From Acidobacteriota bacterium (GTDB lineage: Bacteria; Acidobacteriota; Terriglobia; Terriglobales; Acidobacteriaceae), in the NCBI GenBank assembly GCA_018268895.1, contig JAFDVP010000001.1, positions 1,178,001 to 1,242,000 of the forward strand: 64,000 nucleotides of DNA. The letters are read 5' to 3'. Below, in pieces: positions 17,240 through 26,584 of the stretch. A program made the translations under genes and the position numbers. Positions within the stretch are counted from its first letter, which is position 1, and each line of letters starts with the position of its first letter. A model generated the notes under the pieces. It saw only the letters and a program-made list of their open reading frames with translations, was not told the origin of the DNA and did no database searches.

Positions 17240-18001
17240 ATGTCAGCAGCTCTTCGTCTCGCAACCGTTGCCATTGCGTTACTTCCTCTCGCAGCCTTTG
17301 CCCAGTCCCGCACTCCTGTTCTCGTCGAACTCTTTACATCCGAGGGATGCTCCAGTTGTCCACCTGCCGACAAGCTTCTGGCAGCGCTGAAGGCCCAACA
17401 GCCCGTCAGCGGCGTCCAGGTCGTCGTCCTTGAAGAGCACGTCGACTACTGGGAGGGTCTGGGCTGGCATGATCGATTCTCCTCGCCCCTCTATACCCTG
17501 CGGCAGAAAGGCTATGCTCCGCGGCTCCGGTTCGACGATCCGTACACTCCGCAGATGGTTGTCGATGGCTCCTTCCAGTTCACCGGCAACGACCCATCCA
17601 AGGCTCTGACATCCATCGCCAAAGCAGCGGAGTCGCCCAAGATTCCCCTTGATCTCGCAGCGCCGACGATGGACGGAAAGCACGTCGCCAGCTCCGTCTC
17701 CACATCGAGCAAAGATCCCCTGCCTCACGACGATCTCTATGCGGCCCTGGTCGATCTCACCGACTCTACCGACGTCAAGGGTGGCGAAAACGGAGGTCAC
17801 CACCTTGACCACGTCAACGTCGTTCGCACCTTTCAGCGCATCGGAAAGCTGCAGGACCTCGCCAAGGGCCCGGTCCCGTTTCGCATCTCGGCGCCCTCTG
17901 AGGAATCCGCGTCACATATGAACCTAATCGTCTTCGCCCAGATCTCCGATCAAGGCGCCATTCGTGGAGTCGCAACAGTCCCTGCACAAAAACAACCTTA
18001 A
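17240..18001 (+). CDS. Secreted DUF1223 protein (thioredoxin-fold)
   Basis: 253 residues with a signal peptide ending LAAFAQ. DUF1223 begins TPVLVELFTSEGCSSCPPADKLL, with a CxxC pair (Cys36/Cys39 region) in thioredoxin-like position, followed by VVVLEEHVDYWEGLGWHDRFSSP and PYTPQMVVDGSFQFTG, all conserved in the family. Function of DUF1223 is not established; a periplasmic thiol-redox role is plausible from the fold. Divergent from hemW, 125 bp apart. Confidence 0.9.
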   Translation: MSAALRLATVAIALLPLAAFAQSRTPVLVELFTSEGCSSCPPADKLLAALKAQQPVSGVQVVVLEEHVDYWEGLGWHDRFSSPLYTLRQKGYAPRLRFDDPYTPQMVVDGSFQFTGNDPSKALTSIAKAAESPKIPLDLAAPTMDGKHVASSVSTSSKDPLPHDDLYAALVDLTDSTDVKGGENGGHHLDHVNVVRTFQRIGKLQDLAKGPVPFRISAPSEESASHMNLIVFAQISDQGAIRGVATVPAQKQP

Positions 18002-18109
18002 GATTTTTCTATAACGACGCACGAGATGGCGGAGCGCACCGCCCCTCTCGTCACATCGATAAGCTCTTTAGAATCTTCCTCTACCACCGGGCATCTAGAA
18101 TGCATAGAG

Positions 18110-20095
18110 ATGGCCGACCGGCAGACAGTGACTGATAAAAAGCCTGCAAAGAAAAAGCCGCAGGACGAAGAGATCATGGGCAAGGCCTACGATGGCCGTC
18201 TCATGCGCCGTCTGCTGGTCTACCTCAAACCATACAAACTACAGGTTGCACTGTCCGCTGTCGCCATCCTGGTTAAGGCCGCTACCGATGTCCTGGGGCC
18301 GTATCTGGTTAAGGTCGCAGTCGACACCTACATGGCCGAGCTCCCGCCCACGAACCTTTCATGGCTCGCGCAGCATCTCAGCCGCGACCGCATGACCGGC
18401 ATCAGCCAGCTCGCAGGACTCTACCTCGGCGCTCTGCTGCTGTCCTTCGTGCTCGAATTTGTACAAACCTACCTCATGCAGTGGACCGGCCAGAAGATCA
18501 TGTTCGATCTTCGCAGCCAGATATTCCGCCACCTGCAGCGCATGTCGCCCTCGTTCTTCGACCACAACCCCGTGGGCCGACTCGTCACCCGCGTCACATC
18601 GGATGTCGACGCGCTTAACGAGATGTTCACCTCCGGCGTTCTCGCCATCTTTGAGGACGTCTTTGTTCTTGCCTTCATCGTCATCATTATGCTGCGAATG
18701 AGCTGGCCACTGGCCCTGCTGACCATCTCGGTCATTCCGGCAATTCTTTATGTGACGAAGATATTCCGCAAGCACGTGCGCGACAGCTACCGCCGCCAGC
18801 GCTCCGCCACTGCCCGCATCAATTCCTTCACACAGGAGTATGTGAGTGGAATGTCCGTGGTTCAGCTCTTCAACCGCGAGCGTCGCGCCTTCAACGATTT
18901 CTCAGCCGTCAACGCAGAAAACAAGAGGGCCTGGTCCGACGCGATCTTCGCCTACGCACTCTACTACCCTATCGTGGAGTTTCTCAGCTCCACCGCCATC
19001 GCACTCGTCATCTGGCGCGGGGGGGGCAGCGTCATCCACGGCGCTGTCACACTCGGCGTCCTGATCGCGTTCATGCAGTACGCCCAGCGCTTCTTCCGTC
19101 CCATCCAGGACCTCAGCGAAAAGTACAACATCCTCCAGGCCGCAATGGCAGCCGCCGAGCGCGTCTTCAAGCTCCTCGACACTCACTCTGAAATTGTTAC
19201 GCCCGCGCATCCCATCACTGGCGACAACTCGGGCCGCGTCGAGTTCCGCAATGTCTGGTTCACTTACCAGACGCTCAGGCCCGAACAGCTAGCCTATCTC
19301 GCAGCCCACGACCCGGGTGCCCCACATCTTGATTCTGAGATGTGGGTTCACGACATCGAATGGATACTCCGCGGCGTCTCCTTTACCATCAACCCCGATG
19401 AGACCGCCGCCATCGTCGGCCATACCGGTGCCGGCAAGACGACCATCACCGGCCTCATGATGCGCTTCTACGACATCCAGCACGGCAAGATCCTCGTTGA
19501 TGGCGTCGATGTCCGCAGTCAGGACCTCACTACTCTCCGCCGCCGCTTTGGTGTCGTCCTCCAGGATCCCTTCCTCTTCACGGGCACCATCGCCGATAAC
19601 GTTCGCCTCGGATCGGCATGGATCACCGACGAAGCTCTCGAAAAGGCCTGTGACGAGGTCAACGTCGGCGACTTCATCCGCACCCTCCCCTTCCAATTCA
19701 AGGAGCCGGTCCGCGAGCGCGGCGCCACGCTCTCCACCGGACAGAAGCAGCTCATCAGCTTCGCCCGTGCTCTTGCCCACGCGCCGCGCATTCTCATCCT
19801 CGACGAGGCCACCAGCTCCGTCGATACCGATACCGAGCTTCGCGTCCGCCTCGCCCTCTCGCGCATGATCGCCGGACGCACCTCAATCCTCATCGCGCAC
19901 CGGCTCTCCACCATTCAGCGCGCCGACACCATCCTCGTCATGCATAAGGGCCAGCTTCGCGAACGCGGCACCCACCAGCAGCTTCTCGCCCTGCGCGGTC
20001 TCTATTGGAAGCTCTACGAACTCCAGTTCAAGGACCAGGAGCTCGGAACCGGAGCAGACGCTTCCATACCTCTCCAGCCTCTCAGCGCTGACTGA
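18110..20095 (+). CDS. ABC exporter, fused permease/ATPase (MsbA/MdlB-like)
   Basis: About 661 residues from ATG 18110 (MADRQTVTDKK); an in-frame ATG at 18026 is also possible. A lysine-rich N-terminal tail precedes a six-helix exporter domain, then the nucleotide-binding domain: Walker A GHTGAGKTT (about residue 437), Q-loop VLQDPFLF, signature LSTGQ in place of LSGGQ, Walker B ILILDEATS and H-loop IAHRLST. About 30 extra residues (TLRPEQLAYLAAHDPGAPHL onward) interrupt the start of the ATPase domain between FTYQ and WILRGVSF. Works as a homo- or heterodimer in the inner membrane; substrate unknown. Confidence 0.92.
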   Translation: MADRQTVTDKKPAKKKPQDEEIMGKAYDGRLMRRLLVYLKPYKLQVALSAVAILVKAATDVLGPYLVKVAVDTYMAELPPTNLSWLAQHLSRDRMTGISQLAGLYLGALLLSFVLEFVQTYLMQWTGQKIMFDLRSQIFRHLQRMSPSFFDHNPVGRLVTRVTSDVDALNEMFTSGVLAIFEDVFVLAFIVIIMLRMSWPLALLTISVIPAILYVTKIFRKHVRDSYRRQRSATARINSFTQEYVSGMSVVQLFNRERRAFNDFSAVNAENKRAWSDAIFAYALYYPIVEFLSSTAIALVIWRGGGSVIHGAVTLGVLIAFMQYAQRFFRPIQDLSEKYNILQAAMAAAERVFKLLDTHSEIVTPAHPITGDNSGRVEFRNVWFTYQTLRPEQLAYLAAHDPGAPHLDSEMWVHDIEWILRGVSFTINPDETAAIVGHTGAGKTTITGLMMRFYDIQHGKILVDGVDVRSQDLTTLRRRFGVVLQDPFLFTGTIADNVRLGSAWITDEALEKACDEVNVGDFIRTLPFQFKEPVRERGATLSTGQKQLISFARALAHAPRILILDEATSSVDTDTELRVRLALSRMIAGRTSILIAHRLSTIQRADTILVMHKGQLRERGTHQQLLALRGLYWKLYELQFKDQELGTGADASIPLQPLSAD

Positions 20096-20258
20096 CGCGC
20101 AGCCTCGCGCAGCGTAATCGCTGACTATTTAATCGAACTGAAACATTGGCGGCTTATTCCACGCCCAACCAGCCTTAATACTCCGGCTATTCACCGAAAA
20201 GTAACGCAATTTTCATTGAGTCCCTCCAGACTTAATCCAGACCCCACATGAGGACTCA

Positions 20259-23200
20259 ATGAAACTCATCCGCATTCTTGCCGTTTTAACATTGTTCGTA
20301 ACCGCCAGTCTCGCGCAGACCACGACCGGTAGGATCTCCGGTTATGTTCAGGACCCCTCCGGATCGGTGATCCCTGACGCCAAGGTCACGCTGATCAACG
20401 AGAAGACCGGACTCAGCCGTCAGACCACCACAAATCAGGACGGTCTCTTCAACTTTTTCTCGGCGCCACCTTCGACATATACTCTGCAATTCTCTGCGTC
20501 AGGTTTCACGCCGCTCACGAGCAAGAACCTCACACTTCAACTAGGTCAGGAACTCAGCCAGACCTACAAGCTCACACTCGAAGGCAATCAGAGCACCGTC
20601 AGCGTCGAGGCCAATGCAGTCGATCTCGATACCTCGTCGGCGAAGATCGGCGGCAACGTGGCCAGCCGCGAGATCGAGAATCTCCCTATCAACGGCCGCC
20701 AGATCTCGCAGCTCTACCTGCTCGTACCTGGCGCCACCAACGCAGGCTCCGGCACCTTCGATAGCATCCGCTTCTCCGGCCGGTCCAACGAGCAGAACAT
20801 CATCCGTCTCGACGGAATCGAAGCGACCTCCATTATCGATACATCCCCGGGCAACCTCAACGGTGAGCTGACCTCGCTCTTCCGCCTCCAGCAGTCTCTC
20901 GAAGCCATTCAGGAGTTCCGCATCGACTCCTCCAGCTACCCCGCCGAGATGGGAACCGGGACTGGCGGCCAGATCAGCTTCCTCACCAAGTCCGGCGGCA
21001 ATGCCTTCCACGGCTCCACCTTCGAGTATCTCCGCAACGATTTCTTCGACGCGCGCAACCGCTTCAATGCGAAGTCCACTCCCACCGCTGCCGGCGGTAA
21101 CCCCAAGTTCCGCCTCAACCAGTTCGGCGGCTCCATCGGCGGCCCCGTTCTCAAGGACAAGCTCTTCTTCTTCGCCAACTACGAAGGGCTTCGTCAGGTA
21201 TGGGCTGCCCCGTACACGCAAGCAACACTCAGCAACTACACCAGGTCGCAGATTTCGACCACCAGCGCCATCTATCCTCTACTTGCTGCGTTCCCTGCCG
21301 ATCCCTTCCCTTCTGACCCTGCATTCGCCTCAAGAACGGTAACCACGGTTGGAGCCAACCGCATTCAGGAAGACTTCGGCGCCATCCGCTTCGACTACCA
21401 CATCAACGACCGCTTCAGCGCCTATGCTCGCTATAACCGCGACCAGGGCGTCTCCACGCAGGTTCAGGACGCCTCGCTCAGCAAATTCGGCCAGGTTGAA
21501 GTTCCACAGAACGGTGTTCTCGCCTTCAACCAGATATGGTCGTCGCACATCTTCAACGAAACCAAGTTCGGCTTCAACGGTATCAAGATGCGTGTGCAGG
21601 GAATCCCAGGAGCAAGCCCCAACGCCGACCTCAGCCGCACCCGTATCGCTGTCGCCGGTCTCACCAACGTCGGCGCGCTCATCAGCCTTTCCAGCTCCTT
21701 CAATGGAGTCGGCGCTCCCTACACCGGCCAGAGCTACTCCTACATCGACAACTTCTCCTATCAGAAGGGGAACCACAACATGAAGTTTGGTGTTGAGGTC
21801 CGGCCGCTCTCGCTCTACAACAACCAGATCGGCGGAACCACCTACACCTATAACTCCATCGCCGCCTTCACCAGCAACTCGCCCAACCAGATCCAGTTCT
21901 ACGGCGACCTCAGCGACAAGAGCCCCTTTACCGGACTCAGCGGCAACGCACAGGTCAAGCAGACCTACTACATCGGCTACGCTCAGGATGAGTGGCACAT
22001 CAAGCCAAACTTCACCGTCAGCTATGGTCTGCGGTACGAGTACTACTCCCCGCTCCACGAGGCACGCAACAAGGTTGTTGTCTTCAATATGGCAACAGGG
22101 AATATCCAGCCCGGATACACCGGTGACTGGTACACCAGCTCGAAGGCCAACTTCGGTCCGCGTCTCGCACTCACCTGGTCACCCGGATTCTCCAATGGCC
22201 AGACTGTCATCCGCGCAGGGGGCGGCGTCTTCTACGGCCCCGGTCAGACCGAAGACCAGATCCAGCCCGAAGCCAACGACCGCGTCCAGCGCACCTTCAC
22301 CTCCGGCAAGGTCTATCCCATCAACCCTGCCACCGATGTGTATGCGAACTACGATATCAACAGCCCGACCCTTGGCTATCAGCCCCGCGCCTACGCTCCC
22401 AATTACAAGCTTCCGGAGCGCATCACCACCTACACCGCTTCTGTCCAGCAGAGCCTGCCAGGACAGTTCCAGTTGATGGTTGCCTACGTTGGATCGACCG
22501 GACGCAATCTGTTCCTTCGTTCCATCACCAATCTCATCACCAATGTGACGACGAACCCCACCACTGGTGCTGGAACGGCAGTTCGTGAGTTCGGCAGCCG
22601 CTTTGCCGAGATCGACTACAAGACCTCGGGAGGCACCGATATGTACAACGCGCTGCAATCCTCACTCCAGCGGCGCTTCGCTCATGGTCTGTCTATGGGC
22701 GCACAGTTCACCTGGGCCAAGGAACTCGGTACATCGAGCGGATCCAACGAAGCCACTACGGCCCAGGCGCCTATCCAGATCTACGGTGCTGGTCTGGAGT
22801 ACGGCCGTGGGTCCTCTGATATCCGCAATAGCTTCAACTTCACCGCCCTCTACGATCTGCCCTTCGGACGGGGCAAGCAGTATGCGCTCTCCGGCCCCAT
22901 GGATCTGCTCGCCGGCGGTTGGCAGGTAGGCAGCATCGTCAACGTCCGCAGCGGAGTTCCGATTGACGTCCTGATCACACGTCCCGACGTCGCCTATGTT
23001 GGGAACCCCGGTGCCAGCATCGCCGGACAGACCTTCGCCAGCCCTGTCGTCGCAGGCGGCGTTGTTCAGACGACGGCAGTCGTCAACGTTCCCGGCGGCG
23101 GCAACACGCGCAACATCCGCCGGCCGAACGTCGTTCCCGGTGTTAACCCTTATCTCAAGTCAGGAATTAATTACATCAACCCTGCAGCGTTCTCAGCTCC

Positions 23201-23540
23201 AGCGCCGGGAACTTTCGGCAATGCGCGTCGTAACGATCTAAGCGGCCCCAACCTCGCTCAGCTCGATATGACCCTCGGCAAATCGTTCCACACCACCGAG
23301 AGGTACACGCTCGATTTCAAGGCCGAGGTCTTCAACATCCTCAACCACCCCAACTACTCCAACCCGGGTAACGTCCGCCTCGCTCAGACTCTGACCACTG
23401 GCGCGGCGAATCAACCCGGAGCACCCTTCAGCGCTGCAACAGCCGGATCTTCGTTTGGAAACCTCTCATCGACCGTAGGCAATCAGGTCGGTATCGGAGC
23501 CAATCGACAGATCCAACTCTCACTTCGCGCCAGCTTCTAA
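20259..23540 (+). CDS. TonB-dependent-receptor-like outer membrane protein with carboxypeptidase-regulatory domain
   Basis: 1093 residues. Signal peptide to about residue 19 (LFVTASLAQ), a carboxypeptidase-regulatory-like beta-sandwich (GRISGYVQDPSGSVIPDAKV... SFSASGF region, about 23-105), a plug domain (IENLPINGRQISQLYLLVPG, GQISFLTKSGGNAFHGS) and a long beta-barrel ending in SLRASF with terminal phenylalanine, as BAM substrates have. This architecture is expanded in Acidobacteriota and is thought to bind or import polysaccharide fragments; no ligand can be assigned. GAGGA precedes ATG 20259. A terminator hairpin follows at 23583. Confidence 0.92.
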   Translation: MKLIRILAVLTLFVTASLAQTTTGRISGYVQDPSGSVIPDAKVTLINEKTGLSRQTTTNQDGLFNFFSAPPSTYTLQFSASGFTPLTSKNLTLQLGQELSQTYKLTLEGNQSTVSVEANAVDLDTSSAKIGGNVASREIENLPINGRQISQLYLLVPGATNAGSGTFDSIRFSGRSNEQNIIRLDGIEATSIIDTSPGNLNGELTSLFRLQQSLEAIQEFRIDSSSYPAEMGTGTGGQISFLTKSGGNAFHGSTFEYLRNDFFDARNRFNAKSTPTAAGGNPKFRLNQFGGSIGGPVLKDKLFFFANYEGLRQVWAAPYTQATLSNYTRSQISTTSAIYPLLAAFPADPFPSDPAFASRTVTTVGANRIQEDFGAIRFDYHINDRFSAYARYNRDQGVSTQVQDASLSKFGQVEVPQNGVLAFNQIWSSHIFNETKFGFNGIKMRVQGIPGASPNADLSRTRIAVAGLTNVGALISLSSSFNGVGAPYTGQSYSYIDNFSYQKGNHNMKFGVEVRPLSLYNNQIGGTTYTYNSIAAFTSNSPNQIQFYGDLSDKSPFTGLSGNAQVKQTYYIGYAQDEWHIKPNFTVSYGLRYEYYSPLHEARNKVVVFNMATGNIQPGYTGDWYTSSKANFGPRLALTWSPGFSNGQTVIRAGGGVFYGPGQTEDQIQPEANDRVQRTFTSGKVYPINPATDVYANYDINSPTLGYQPRAYAPNYKLPERITTYTASVQQSLPGQFQLMVAYVGSTGRNLFLRSITNLITNVTTNPTTGAGTAVREFGSRFAEIDYKTSGGTDMYNALQSSLQRRFAHGLSMGAQFTWAKELGTSSGSNEATTAQAPIQIYGAGLEYGRGSSDIRNSFNFTALYDLPFGRGKQYALSGPMDLLAGGWQVGSIVNVRSGVPIDVLITRPDVAYVGNPGASIAGQTFASPVVAGGVVQTTAVVNVPGGGNTRNIRRPNVVPGVNPYLKSGINYINPAAFSAPAPGTFGNARRNDLSGPNLAQLDMTLGKSFHTTERYTLDFKAEVFNILNHPNYSNPGNVRLAQTLTTGAANQPGAPFSAATAGSSFGNLSSTVGNQVGIGANRQIQLSLRASF

Positions 23541-23582
23541 CTTACAGCGTGGAATAAACAACTCTTCCATCACTCAAAAACT

Positions 23583-23615
23583 AAGCCGCAGCCACCAATC
23601 TGGTAGCTGCGGCTT
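23583..23615. terminator. Hairpin terminator between convergent genes
   Basis: AAGCCGCAGC (23583-23592) pairs perfectly with GCTGCGGCTT (23606-23615) around a 13-nt loop, followed by CTTCTTACTGTC on the plus strand. It lies between the convergent receptor gene (stop 23540) and the KDPG aldolase gene (stop 23645) and could serve both. Confidence 0.75.
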
Positions 23616-23644
23616 CTTACTGTCTAAAGACCCATCGGAGAGGG

Positions 23645-24298
23645 TCAGTTCTTCTTTGCCTGGAACTCTTTCACAATCGCAAGATACTTCTTCGCGCTCT
23701 CCGTGACAACTTCGGGTTTCCCTTCCGCCATCGCCTTTGTATTCACCAGATCAGCGCCTACACCTAAAGCAAAGGCTCCAGCTTCCAGGAAGTCGTTCGC
23801 CGTCGCCAGCGAGACGCCGCCCGTAGGAATCATCTCCACCTGCGGCAGCGGCGCCTTTAGCGAGCTGAGGTACTTGGCTCCCCCCATCGCGCTCGCGGGA
23901 AATATCTTCACGACATCCGCGCCCGCCTCCCAGGCCGTAACCACCTCGGTCGGCGTCAACGCGCCCGGCAGCGCCGCAACCGAGTAGCGATGGCACATCT
24001 CGATCGTCTTCACATTCAGCGCCGGGCTCACAACGAACTTTGCGCCCTCAAGGATACAGGCCCGCGCCGTCTCCGCGTCCAGAACGGTTCCCGCGCCGAT
24101 CAGGATGTCGGGACGCTGCTCTGCCAGCTTGCGCATCACCTGGATCGCGCCCGGAACCGTCATCGTAATCTCGAGCACCGTCACACCGCCCGCGGCAATC
24201 GCCTCGGCCAGCGCCAGCGCCTTCTCAACCGATTCGGCACGCAACACCGGAACCAGTCCAATCTGCTTCAAAGAAGCCAACACTTCAACCTTCGTCAT
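23645..24298 (-). CDS. eda: 2-dehydro-3-deoxy-phosphogluconate (KDPG) aldolase
   Basis: 217 residues from ATG 24298, with TTAGGAG upstream; an extension to 24367 merely translates the intergenic repeat. Class I aldolase family features: GLVPVLRAESVEKALALAEA, LEITMTVPGA, IGAGTVLD, AKFVVSPALN and the Schiff-base lysine in ADVVKIFPASAMGG, then MIPTGGVSLAT. It cleaves KDPG to pyruvate and glyceraldehyde-3-phosphate, the last step for pectin-derived uronates. It is the distal gene of the kduI-kdgK-eda minus-strand operon. Confidence 0.94.
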   Translation of the reverse strand: MTKVEVLASLKQIGLVPVLRAESVEKALALAEAIAAGGVTVLEITMTVPGAIQVMRKLAEQRPDILIGAGTVLDAETARACILEGAKFVVSPALNVKTIEMCHRYSVAALPGALTPTEVVTAWEAGADVVKIFPASAMGGAKYLSSLKAPLPQVEMIPTGGVSLATANDFLEAGAFALGVGADLVNTKAMAEGKPEVVTESAKKYLAIVKEFQAKKN

Positions 24299-24325
24299 AC
24301 GCCCTACTCCTAACCTGCGATTTGC

Positions 24326-24361
24326 CATCCTGAGCGAACGAAGCGAGTCGAAGGACCTGCA
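24326..24361. repeat. Dispersed intergenic repeat (CATCCTGAGCG...GACCTGCA type)
   Basis: A 36-bp element starting CATCCTGAGCGAACGAAGCG and ending in GTCGAAGGACCTGCA, with imperfect dyad symmetry (TCCT...AGGA ends). From memory this type of short element recurs between genes in many Acidobacteriota and some other genomes and often yields a spurious peptide containing SFDSLRSLRM on the reverse strand. Only one copy is seen in this window, in the 94-bp gap between the KDG kinase and KDPG aldolase genes. Confidence 0.6.
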
Positions 24362-24392
24362 TTTCAATCTCGCTCAGTCAACAATTTCTGTC

Positions 24393-25496
24393 TTACCGCT
24401 GTACGCGAGCGCCGCCGCCCTTCATCACGCGCTGAACCTCATCGAACGTCGCCATCGTCGTGTCGCCCGGCGTCGTCATCGCCAGCGCTCCGTGAGCGCA
24501 GCCACAGTTCACGGCCCAGTCGGCGCCCTTTTCGTTCAGGAACCCGTAGATCAGCCCCGAAGCGAACGAGTCGCCGCCGCCCACCCGATCGAAGATCTCG
24601 AGGTCGGGCATCGGCCGCGCCTCGTGAAACTTGCCCTCGTAGTAGCAGACCGCGCCCCAATCATTAACGCTGGCCGTCTTCGCATGACGCAGCGTCGTCG
24701 CCACGGCCTTGAAGTTCGGGTACGCCGCGACTGCCTTCTCGATCATCTTGCGGAAGTTCGCCGAATCGAGTTCGCCAAGATCGTCGCCAACGCCCTCAAT
24801 CTCGAAGCCGAGCGCTGCGGTGAAGTCCTCTTCGTTGCCGATCATCACGTCGACATACTGCGCAAGGTCGCGATTGACCTCGGTCGCCTTGGCCTTACCG
24901 CCGATCGACTTCCACAGCGAGTCGCGATAGTTCAGGTCGTAGCTGGTCATCACGCCGTGCTTGCGCGCCGCAACCAGCGCCTCCTTGCAGACCTCGGGTG
25001 TCGTCTCGCTCAGAGCGCAGAAGATTCCGCCGGTGTGGAACCAGCGAGCGCCTTCCTTACCGAAAATATCGTCCCAGTCGATCTGGCCGGGCTTGAGCTG
25101 ACTGACAGCGGTGTTGCCGCGATCCGAACAGCCAAGAGCGGCGCGCACGCCAAACCCGCGCTCGGTGAAGTTAAGACCGTTACGCACCGTGCGGCCCACG
25201 CCGTCATACTTGACCCACTGCACATGGCTCTGGTCGACGCCGCCCTGGTTCATCAGATCCTCAACCAGGCGTCCCACCGGGTTGTCGGCAAGCGCCGTAA
25301 CGATCGCCGTCTTCAGCCCGAAGCAGCGCCTGAGGCCGCGAGCGACGTTGTACTCGCCGCCGCCCTCCCAAACCTGAAACTGCCGCGTCGTCGCGACACG
25401 AACGTCGCCCGGATCGAGACGAAGCATCACTTCGCCCAGGCTGACCAGATCCCACTTGCACTCTTCCTTCTTGCGAATCGTCAAACTTGCACTCAT
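24393..25496 (-). CDS. kdgK: 2-dehydro-3-deoxygluconokinase (KDG kinase), PfkB family
   Basis: 367 residues. PfkB/ribokinase fold: N-terminal WDLVSLGEVMLRLDPGD, the substrate GG motif in VWEGGGEYNVARGL, SYDLNYRDSLW, and the catalytic signature FDRVGGGDSFASGLIYG with the Asp base. It phosphorylates 2-keto-3-deoxygluconate to KDPG using ATP. It abuts the kduI gene (ends and starts at consecutive bases), so the two are translationally linked, and it precedes eda, completing the route from unsaturated uronates to pyruvate and triose phosphate. Longer than the usual 310 residues through an insert near 85-160. Confidence 0.92.
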   Translation of the reverse strand: MSASLTIRKKEECKWDLVSLGEVMLRLDPGDVRVATTRQFQVWEGGGEYNVARGLRRCFGLKTAIVTALADNPVGRLVEDLMNQGGVDQSHVQWVKYDGVGRTVRNGLNFTERGFGVRAALGCSDRGNTAVSQLKPGQIDWDDIFGKEGARWFHTGGIFCALSETTPEVCKEALVAARKHGVMTSYDLNYRDSLWKSIGGKAKATEVNRDLAQYVDVMIGNEEDFTAALGFEIEGVGDDLGELDSANFRKMIEKAVAAYPNFKAVATTLRHAKTASVNDWGAVCYYEGKFHEARPMPDLEIFDRVGGGDSFASGLIYGFLNEKGADWAVNCGCAHGALAMTTPGDTTMATFDEVQRVMKGGGARVQR

Positions 25497-26327
25497 CTAT
25501 CTAAGCTCCGTAATTGCTACTGCGTCCATGTCGTCATACACCTGGTTCTCTCCGCCCATGCCCCAGCAGAAGGTGTAGTGCTTTGTTCCCACACCGGCAT
25601 GGATCGACCACCCCGGTGAAACCACAACTTCCTTGTTCGCCATCACCAGATGGCTGGTCGCGTCCGGGGGCCCCATCAGGTGAAGCACGCGATGCGCCGG
25701 GTCCACATCGAAGTAAAAATAGACCTCGCTGCGCCGCATATGCGTGTGCGGCGGCATCGTGTTCCAGTTGCTTCCCGGCTCCAGCATGGTGAAGCCCATC
25801 ACCAACTGGCAGCTCTTGATGCCGTCTTTATAGATGGCCTTGTAGATCTTCCGCCGGTTGCAGGTCTCGACCGTTCCCAGCTCGACCGGCTTCATATCGG
25901 CAAACTTCACCATCGCGGTCGGATACTCCGCATGCGCGGGATAGCTCAACAGGTAGAACTCGGCGGGCTTCGACGCATCCTTGCTGGCAAATGTCACGTC
26001 CTTCGAGCCGCGCCCCACATAGAGCACATCCAACTTGTCCATCGCGAAGGTCTTGCCGTCGACGGTGACCGTGCCGGCGCCTCCGATGTTCAGTACGCCT
26101 AGTTCGCGGCGCTCGAGAAAATAATCAGCGCGGAGTTCCGGCTCTGCCTCAAGTTTCAGTGCGGTCTTTGCCGGCACAGCCGAACCGATCACGGTGCGGT
26201 CCAGGTCGACATAAGCGAACTCGATCTCGCCCGGCTGGAAGAACTCTTCCAGAAGAAATGTCTCACGCAGCTCCTCGGTGTTCATCAAGCCGTACCGAAC
26301 CGAATCTGCCATTTGGTAGTGCCTCAT
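25497..26327 (-). CDS. kduI: 5-dehydro-4-deoxy-D-glucuronate isomerase
   Basis: 276 residues, close to E. coli KduI (278). Conserved segments: MNTEELRETFLLEEFF, ADYFLERRELGVLNIGGAG, and the cupin metal site TMPPHTHMRRSEVYFYFDV with LVMANKEVVVSPGWSIHAGVGTKHYTFCWGMGGEN. It isomerises 5-keto-4-deoxyuronate to 2,5-diketo-3-deoxygluconate, the substrate of KduD. SD GAGGAG supports ATG 26327. It leads the kduI-kdgK-eda operon and is divergent from kduD across a 257-bp shared control region. Confidence 0.95.
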   Translation of the reverse strand: MRHYQMADSVRYGLMNTEELRETFLLEEFFQPGEIEFAYVDLDRTVIGSAVPAKTALKLEAEPELRADYFLERRELGVLNIGGAGTVTVDGKTFAMDKLDVLYVGRGSKDVTFASKDASKPAEFYLLSYPAHAEYPTAMVKFADMKPVELGTVETCNRRKIYKAIYKDGIKSCQLVMGFTMLEPGSNWNTMPPHTHMRRSEVYFYFDVDPAHRVLHLMGPPDATSHLVMANKEVVVSPGWSIHAGVGTKHYTFCWGMGGENQVYDDMDAVAITELR

Positions 26328-26373
26328 TGCAACTCTCCTCTATTTGCAGAGCCTCTTAGGCAGTCTTCTGTGA

Positions 26374-26394
26374 CAAGGATATCGTTCGTCCTTG
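26374..26394. promoter_or_regulatory. Inverted repeat in the kduI/kduD control region
   Basis: CAAGGA (26374-26379), nine bases, then TCCTTG (26389-26394). It lies about 47 bp upstream of kduI within the divergent intergenic region, a possible operator for a uronate regulator. No regulator gene is adjacent. Confidence 0.3.
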
Positions 26395-26584
26395 CAATAC
26401 CCCTAAGCCATATGCCCTAACCAGGGTCGGGCCCAGAGAAAAACTGTGAGCGCCCTGGAAACGAACCCTTCAACCATACGAAACACGAAATACGAGCGTC
26501 AATAACACGTCTGTGGAGACGGGGGCAGCATTCGACTGTTATTCGTTTGCTCCTTGCAGTGTGCGTCGTTAGATTAAGAGAGAT

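Noticed and set aside
24298-24367. N-terminal extension of KDPG aldolase beginning MKCRSFDSLRSLRM
   Set aside because: It is the translation of a dispersed intergenic repeat; a good SD precedes the ATG at 24298.
24105-25619. A 504-codon plus-strand open frame across eda and kdgK
   Set aside because: Antisense shadow in high-GC sequence; the opposite strand encodes textbook KDPG aldolase and KDG kinase.
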